From contig NZ_FPBH01000021.1 of assembly GCF_900116445.1 (NCBI RefSeq), forward strand, positions 120,692 to 184,691: DNA of 64,000 nt, in the 5' to 3' direction. The notes beneath the pieces are model-generated. The model searched no databases, was not told the origin of the DNA, and saw nothing but the letters and a program-made list of their open reading frames with translations. Each line of letters starts with the position of its first letter. Within the stretch, counting starts at the first letter, position 1. Of the stretch, positions 59,765 to 64,000 are shown one piece after another. The translations under genes were made by a program, and so were the position numbers. The stretch is from Paraburkholderia aspalathi. GTDB lineage: Bacteria > Pseudomonadota > Gammaproteobacteria > Burkholderiales > Burkholderiaceae.

Positions 59765-59780
59765 AACCGACCGGTCGGTT
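59765..59780. promoter_or_regulatory. Perfect 16-bp palindrome AACCGACCGGTCGGTT upstream of paaA
   Basis: Centred between 59772 and 59773, 47 bp upstream of the paaA start. Symmetric TetR-type operator; the regulator gene at 54294 is the natural candidate. Exact binding is not shown. Confidence 0.7.
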
Positions 59781-59933
59781 AATAAATTTTTTGAGAAGAA
59801 TGGCTCTTTTCGATAGGGATACCTTGGGTTCGTCGCCGGGTGTTTCGCGAGCGTCGCCGCCCCGCGCCGACACATAACCTATAAAATTGCGAATTGGCCG
59901 CGATTTGCGGCCTTCATGCATCCCCCGGTACTC

Positions 59934-61559
59934 ATGTTACGTCTAAGCGAAATTAAACTCCCGCTCGATCACCCCGAAAGCGTTCTCGAAGCCGCCGTCC
60001 GCGCGCGCCTCGCTGAACTCGGCGTGGGCGAGGACGGGCTCATCCGGTACACCGTGTTCCGCCGCGCGCACGACGCCCGCAAGCGCACCGACATCAAGCT
60101 CACCTACATCGTCGACGTCGAGGTGAAGGATGAAGCGGCCGCGCTTAAGCGGCTCGCCGACGTACCTCACTGCGCTGTGACGCCGGACATGACGTACCGT
60201 TTTGTCGCCAAAGCGCCGGCGCAGATGACTTCCCCGCGCCCGGTTGTGATCGGCATGGGGCCGTGCGGCCTGTTTGCGGGGCTGATCCTCGCCCAGATGG
60301 GTTTTCGTCCGATCATTCTCGAGCGCGGCAAGGCCGTGCGCGAGCGCACCAAGGATACTTTCGGGTTGTGGCGCAAGTCGGTGCTCAATCCTGAATCGAA
60401 TGTGCAGTTCGGTGAAGGCGGCGCGGGTACGTTCTCGGACGGCAAGCTTTACAGCCAGATCAAGGATCCGAAGCACTACGGCCGCAAGGTGCTCGATGAA
60501 TTCGTCCGCGCGGGTGCGCCGGAAGACATTCTCTATCTGAGCCGGCCCCATATCGGCACGTTCCGCCTCGTCAGCATGGTCGAAAAGATGCGCGCGACCA
60601 TTCACGAGCTGGGCGGCGAGGTGCGCTTCGAGACGCGGGTCGAGGATATCGAAATCGAGCAAGGCAAGGTGCGCGGGCTCAAGCTGTCGACGGGCGAGCA
60701 TTTGCGCTGCGACCACGTGGTGCTGGCGGTCGGCCATAGCGCGCGCGATACCTTCCAGATGTTGAGCGACCGCGGCGTCTATATTGAGGCGAAGCCGTTT
60801 TCGCTCGGTTTTCGGATCGAACATCCGCAAGGCTTGATCGATCGCAGCCGTTTCGGCAAGTTCGCGGGCCACAAGCAACTGGGCGCCGCCGACTATAAGG
60901 TTGTGCACCACTGCAGCAATGGGCGCGCGGTTTATAGCTTCTGTATGTGTCCTGGCGGCACGGTGGTCGCGGCGACCTCGGAGCCGGGCCGCGTGGTGAC
61001 CAACGGCATGAGCCAGTACTCACGGGCCGAGCGCAATGCCAACGCCGGGATTGTCGTCGGCATCACGCCGGAGGACTATCCGGGCGGCCCGCTCGCCGGC
61101 ATTGCGTTCCAGCGCAAATGGGAAGAGCGGGCGTTCGAGCTGGGCGGCGGCAACTATATGGCGCCGGGCCAGCTGGTCGGCGACTTTATTGCCGGGCGGC
61201 CGTCTACTTCGCTGGGTTCGGTGGTGCCGTCCTATAAACCGGGCGTGCATCCCACGGATCTCAGCACGGCGCTGCCGGATTACGTGATCGAAGCGATCCG
61301 CGAAGCGTTGCCGCAGATGGATAAGAAGATTGCTGGTTTTGCCATGCACGACGCGGTGTTGACGGGTGTTGAGACGAGAACGTCGTCGCCGATTCGCGTG
61401 CGGCGCCGGGATGACTATCAGAGCATGAATGTCGAGGGCTTGTATCCGGCCGGTGAGGGCGCGGGGTATGCCGGCGGGATCTACTCGGCCGCCATCGACG
61501 GGATCGAAGTGGCCGAAGCGCTTGCGTTGGAGATGGTTGGGGTGTCGGCGGCGGCTTGA
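59934..61559 (+). CDS. FAD/NAD(P)-dependent oxidoreductase (FAD-dependent dehydrogenase, COG2509 type)
   Basis: 541 residues from the ATG at 59934 (547 from 59916). MLRLSEIKLPLDHPESVLEAA opens an N-terminal module; the FAD-binding glycine loop is VVIGMGPCGLFAGLILAQMG with ILERGK. The C-terminal FAD-binding segment reads AGEGAGYAGGIYSAAIDGIEVAEALA. The substrate is unknown. The last 57 bases (61503-61559, residues IEVAEALALEMVGVSAAA) are copied at 62090-62146 by the tandem duplication. Confidence 0.88.
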   Translation: MLRLSEIKLPLDHPESVLEAAVRARLAELGVGEDGLIRYTVFRRAHDARKRTDIKLTYIVDVEVKDEAAALKRLADVPHCAVTPDMTYRFVAKAPAQMTSPRPVVIGMGPCGLFAGLILAQMGFRPIILERGKAVRERTKDTFGLWRKSVLNPESNVQFGEGGAGTFSDGKLYSQIKDPKHYGRKVLDEFVRAGAPEDILYLSRPHIGTFRLVSMVEKMRATIHELGGEVRFETRVEDIEIEQGKVRGLKLSTGEHLRCDHVVLAVGHSARDTFQMLSDRGVYIEAKPFSLGFRIEHPQGLIDRSRFGKFAGHKQLGAADYKVVHHCSNGRAVYSFCMCPGGTVVAATSEPGRVVTNGMSQYSRAERNANAGIVVGITPEDYPGGPLAGIAFQRKWEERAFELGGGNYMAPGQLVGDFIAGRPSTSLGSVVPSYKPGVHPTDLSTALPDYVIEAIREALPQMDKKIAGFAMHDAVLTGVETRTSSPIRVRRRDDYQSMNVEGLYPAGEGAGYAGGIYSAAIDGIEVAEALALEMVGVSAAA

Positions 61560-62092
61560 TGAGTGATGGGTCTGTCTGTGCGAGTGCCGAATGGCTGAGG
61601 CGGTGGCGGGTTCATGTGGGCGGAGCGCTATGCATCGTCATGCGGAATGACTGTCTCGTGGAAATCGCGCCGTGAGTCCCGCTGAGGGCTCTCTAGTGCA
61701 GGGCGAGCTGAATACGTACGGTTGTGCGCGGTTCGCCAAATACCCATACCGCCGCTCGCGGTACATTCGGCGCCGCGGCCCTGCGACCAGGCGCGGGTGA
61801 TCGCACGATGGCGGTCGCGCGGTCCGCCGCGACAGCGATGGCGATCGGGCACAATACACGTTTCGCCTCGAACTGACCACCCGAATGACCATTCGCACTC
61901 TGGCTGCCGCATGTAGCGCGGCGCTGCTTTGCCAATTCGCCGTTTCCCCGACTGTTTTTGCCGCCGATGCCCCGACGCACTGGGTCACCACATGGGCGAC
62001 GGCGTTGCAACCCATTCCGCAACGGTCGGATTTGCCGCCCCTGTATCGCGCCCCCGAGGTCGCTGGGCGAACGGTGCGCCAGATCGTCTATC
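61503..62092. repeat. 587-bp tandem duplication, left copy
   Basis: This segment matches 62090-62679 base for base, as far as I could compare by eye. The offset is 587 bp; the two copies share the three bases ATC at the junction (62090-62092). It covers the last 57 bases of the FAD-oxidoreductase gene, the intergenic region and the first 208 bases of the SGNH hydrolase gene. Confidence 0.95.
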
Positions 62093-62262
62093 GAAGTGGC
62101 CGAAGCGCTTGCGTTGGAGATGGTTGGGGTGTCGGCGGCGGCTTGATGAGTGATGGGTCTGTCTGTGCGAGTGCCGAATGGCTGAGGCGGTGGCGGGTTC
62201 ATGTGGGCGGAGCGCTATGCATCGTCATGCGGAATGACTGTCTCGTGGAAATCGCGCCGTGA
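61885..62262 (+). pseudogene. 5' fragment of SGNH hydrolase gene, duplicated and truncated
   Basis: The first 69 or so codons (MTIRTLAAACSAALLCQFAV...TVRQIVY) are identical to the intact gene at 62472, including the signal peptide. At 62092 the frame crosses the duplication junction into the copied tail of the upstream gene, read in another frame, and stops at 62260-62262. A 125-residue product with an intact signal peptide but no catalytic part could be made and exported. It is best seen as a by-product of the tandem duplication. Confidence 0.85.
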
Positions 62263-62679
62263 GTCCCGCTGAGGGCTCTCTAGTGCAGGGCGAGCTGAAT
62301 ACGTACGGTTGTGCGCGGTTCGCCAAATACCCATACCGCCGCTCGCGGTACATTCGGCGCCGCGGCCCTGCGACCAGGCGCGGGTGATCGCACGATGGCG
62401 GTCGCGCGGTCCGCCGCGACAGCGATGGCGATCGGGCACAATACACGTTTCGCCTCGAACTGACCACCCGAATGACCATTCGCACTCTGGCTGCCGCATG
62501 TAGCGCGGCGCTGCTTTGCCAATTCGCCGTTTCCCCGACTGTTTTTGCCGCCGATGCCCCGACGCACTGGGTCACCACATGGGCGACGGCGTTGCAACCC
62601 ATTCCGCAACGGTCGGATTTGCCGCCCCTGTATCGCGCCCCCGAGGTCGCTGGGCGAACGGTGCGCCAGATCGTCTATC
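62090..62679. repeat. 587-bp tandem duplication, right copy
   Basis: Identical to 61503-62092. It includes a detached copy of the 3' end of the FAD-oxidoreductase gene (62090-62146, with stop TGA), the intergenic region, and the true start of the intact hydrolase gene. The sequence leaves the match at 62680, where the intact gene continues (PTLSGKT). Confidence 0.95.
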
Positions 62680-63740
62680 CGACGCTGTCCGGTAAAACCG
62701 CACGAGTCCATCTCAGCAACGAGTACGGCAAGACGGCGCTCGTCATCGACGAGTTGCGCATTGCGCGCTCGGCTGGCGGCGCGGCAGCGCTGGGCAGTGG
62801 GGAGGCGCGCGTCACGTTCGGCGGCAAGAGTTCAGTGAGCGTACCGCCGGGCGCAGAGTTGGACAGCGACCCGGTCGCAATCGACATCGCCGAGGGCGCA
62901 CCTTACGCGATCAGTGCGTTCATGGGGCCGGAACAACGGATCGTGGCATGGCATCGGGTCTCGAATCAGCTGAATTACGTTTCTGCACCGGGCAATCACA
63001 CTGCCGATACTTCCGCTGACTCGTTTCGCGGCCGGTTCACGCAATACGTATGGGTGACGGGTTTGTCGGTGGATGCGCCGTCATCGGCCGCTGTTGCCGC
63101 GATCGGTGATTCGATCACCGACGGTATGCGCTCGAGCCTGAATCAGAACCGGCGCTGGCCGGACGCGCTGGCTCGCCGGTTCGCCAGCACTGGCGACCAC
63201 TCGACGGCGATCGTTAATCTTGGCATCAGCGGCAATCGCTTGTTGAGCGACTCGCCCTGTTACGGCGACGCGCTTGTCCGGCGTTTCGACAAGGACGTGC
63301 TGGAGCGCCCGGGCGTCAAGACGGCGATTCTGCTGATCGGAATCAATGACATCAACTTCGCGGAGATGCCGGCGCGTAGCGGCCTCGACTGCGACTTTCC
63401 CCATACCTCGGTGACAGCCGCCGACCTGATCGCCGGCTACCAGCGAGTGATTGCCGACGCACGGCATCGTGGCGTGAAGGTGTTCGGCGCAACTTTGACG
63501 CCTGCATCGCTGCCGGCGCCGCGGGAGACTATCCGCTTGGCGGTCAACCAGTGGATTCGAAGCAGCCATGCTTTCGACGGTGTTGTCGATTTCGACGCTG
63601 CGCTACGCGACCCGGCGCAACCGAGTCGTCTGCAGCGCGCCTTTGACAGTGGTGACCATATTCATCCCAGCGACGCTGGGTACACCGCAATGGCCGAAGC
63701 GGTTCCGGTGGCTGCTGTAGTGAATTCAACCCGGAAGTGA
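62472..63740 (+). CDS. SGNH/GDSL-type secreted hydrolase
   Basis: 422 residues with a signal peptide (AACSAALLCQFAVSPTVFAA). From about residue 210 the SGNH fold is clear: AVAAIGDSITDGMRSS holds the nucleophile Ser in GDSI, ILLIGINDINFAEM the block III Asn, and DHIHPSDAGYTAM the catalytic Asp and His. The first 200 residues form a beta-rich domain of unknown role. It is probably an esterase or lipase of the outer compartment, or a deacetylase. The 5' 208 bases and its promoter region are duplicated just upstream. Confidence 0.9.
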   Translation: MTIRTLAAACSAALLCQFAVSPTVFAADAPTHWVTTWATALQPIPQRSDLPPLYRAPEVAGRTVRQIVYPTLSGKTARVHLSNEYGKTALVIDELRIARSAGGAAALGSGEARVTFGGKSSVSVPPGAELDSDPVAIDIAEGAPYAISAFMGPEQRIVAWHRVSNQLNYVSAPGNHTADTSADSFRGRFTQYVWVTGLSVDAPSSAAVAAIGDSITDGMRSSLNQNRRWPDALARRFASTGDHSTAIVNLGISGNRLLSDSPCYGDALVRRFDKDVLERPGVKTAILLIGINDINFAEMPARSGLDCDFPHTSVTAADLIAGYQRVIADARHRGVKVFGATLTPASLPAPRETIRLAVNQWIRSSHAFDGVVDFDAALRDPAQPSRLQRAFDSGDHIHPSDAGYTAMAEAVPVAAVVNSTRK

Positions 63741-63769
63741 GTCGCCAAAAAAAGATTTTCGTCAAACCC

Positions 63770-63798
63770 TTGTCACATGACTGATGTTCGCCTATAGT
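63770..63798 (+). promoter_or_regulatory. Sigma70 promoter, upstream of the tandem pair
   Basis: TTGTCA (63770-63775) and TATAGT (63793-63798), 17-bp spacing. An A-rich tract (63747-63753) lies just upstream like an UP element. Confidence 0.65.
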
Positions 63799-63885
63799 TC
63801 GCCTCCTCGTTTGCGAACGAGGGCCGCGGCGGAAACCAGCGGCCGTAGCGTCAACAAGGTTTTAAGCGAAAGCGGAAAAATGTTG

Positions 63886-63914
63886 TTGACAAAGCGAAAA
63901 AGAGCCTTCATAAT
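63886..63914 (+). promoter_or_regulatory. Sigma70 promoter, likely rRNA operon
   Basis: TTGACA (63886-63891) and CATAAT (63909-63914) with 17-bp spacing. The following leader (TCTCGTTTCTCTGCTGCTGATGC, here read in pieces) resembles the region ahead of Burkholderia 16S genes. The tandem arrangement with 63770 also fits. No rRNA gene is inside the window, so the rRNA call is an inference. Confidence 0.7.
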
Positions 63915-64000
63915 CTCGTTTCTCTGCTGCTGATGCAGCGACGCAGAACGAAGCGGTGCCGGGTGGTTGAAGTGGGCGGCGCTTCGGTAGTGAATGCGGA

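Noticed and set aside
1..64000. Prophage, CRISPR array, integron or tRNA genes
   Set aside because: No integrase, transposase, spaced direct-repeat array or cloverleaf sequence was seen by eye; a tRNA search tool could still find one I missed.

Overview
The window looks like the primary chromosome of a Burkholderia-clade betaproteobacterium, most likely Paraburkholderia. It is GC-rich. It carries families typical of that clade: paired DUF2957 lipoproteins, DUF2242, a stand-alone NDUFA9-like protein, a DUF969/DUF979 pair beside pxpBCA, and a fused indolepyruvate ferredoxin oxidoreductase. The gene order (folate, tRNA, cell-wall and aromatic-catabolism housekeeping genes) also fits. This placement is inferred from gene content; no database search was run. 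I see no phage, integrase, transposase, CRISPR array or tRNA gene.

Layout. 0-1.1 kb: the start of a TPR/glycosyltransferase protein that runs off the window. 1.4-6.5 kb: DUF969/DUF979 membrane proteins, the 5-oxoprolinase genes pxpB-pxpC-pxpA and a divergent winged-helix regulator. 6.6-12.1 kb: 5-formyl-THF cyclo-ligase, a lytic transglycosylase lipoprotein, an NDUFA9-like protein, a GST and the CCA-adding enzyme. 12.17-12.91 kb: a 740-bp inverted-repeat element. 13-20 kb: a SAM methyltransferase, an SDR with folB, ttcA, glmU and glmS. 20-25.7 kb: envelope proteins, a GST with a divergent WYL regulator, a second lytic transglycosylase, a DUF2242 lipoprotein, then an AT-rich segment with DnaA-box 9-mers and two coupled small ORFs. 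25.7-33.3 kb: a DMT exporter, MipA, an acyl-reductase-like SDR, an IclR regulator, a Mut7-C protein, a beta-hydroxyacid dehydrogenase and a LysE exporter. A strong sRNA candidate with two anti-Shine-Dalgarno-like CU motifs lies at about 33.44-33.50 kb. 33.6-37.4 kb: OmpW plus two DUF2957 lipoproteins. 37.8-46.5 kb: argC, a WrbA-like flavodoxin, a PEBP protein, an orphan response regulator, pyrE, an MFS transporter and maeB. 46.7-47.1 kb: G/T-rich low-complexity DNA with a 7-bp tandem repeat.

47-60 kb reads as an aromatic amino-acid catabolism region. It holds a single-chain indolepyruvate/arylpyruvate ferredoxin oxidoreductase, 4-hydroxyphenylpyruvate dioxygenase with a divergent Lrp-type regulator and a 21-bp inverted repeat between them, and paaABCDE with a TetR regulator (PaaR candidate) and a perfect 16-bp palindrome upstream of paaA. 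Together these could take phenylpyruvate to phenylacetyl-CoA and its epoxide, and hydroxyphenylpyruvate to homogentisate.

60-64 kb: an FAD-dependent oxidoreductase and an SGNH hydrolase. Between them lies a perfect 587-bp tandem duplication that repeats the end of the first gene and the start of the second, with 3-bp microhomology (ATC) at the junction. The window ends with two tandem sigma70 promoters and a leader that looks like the start of an rRNA operon. The duplication, the sRNA candidate, the DnaA-box cluster and the inverted-repeat element are the least explained features.
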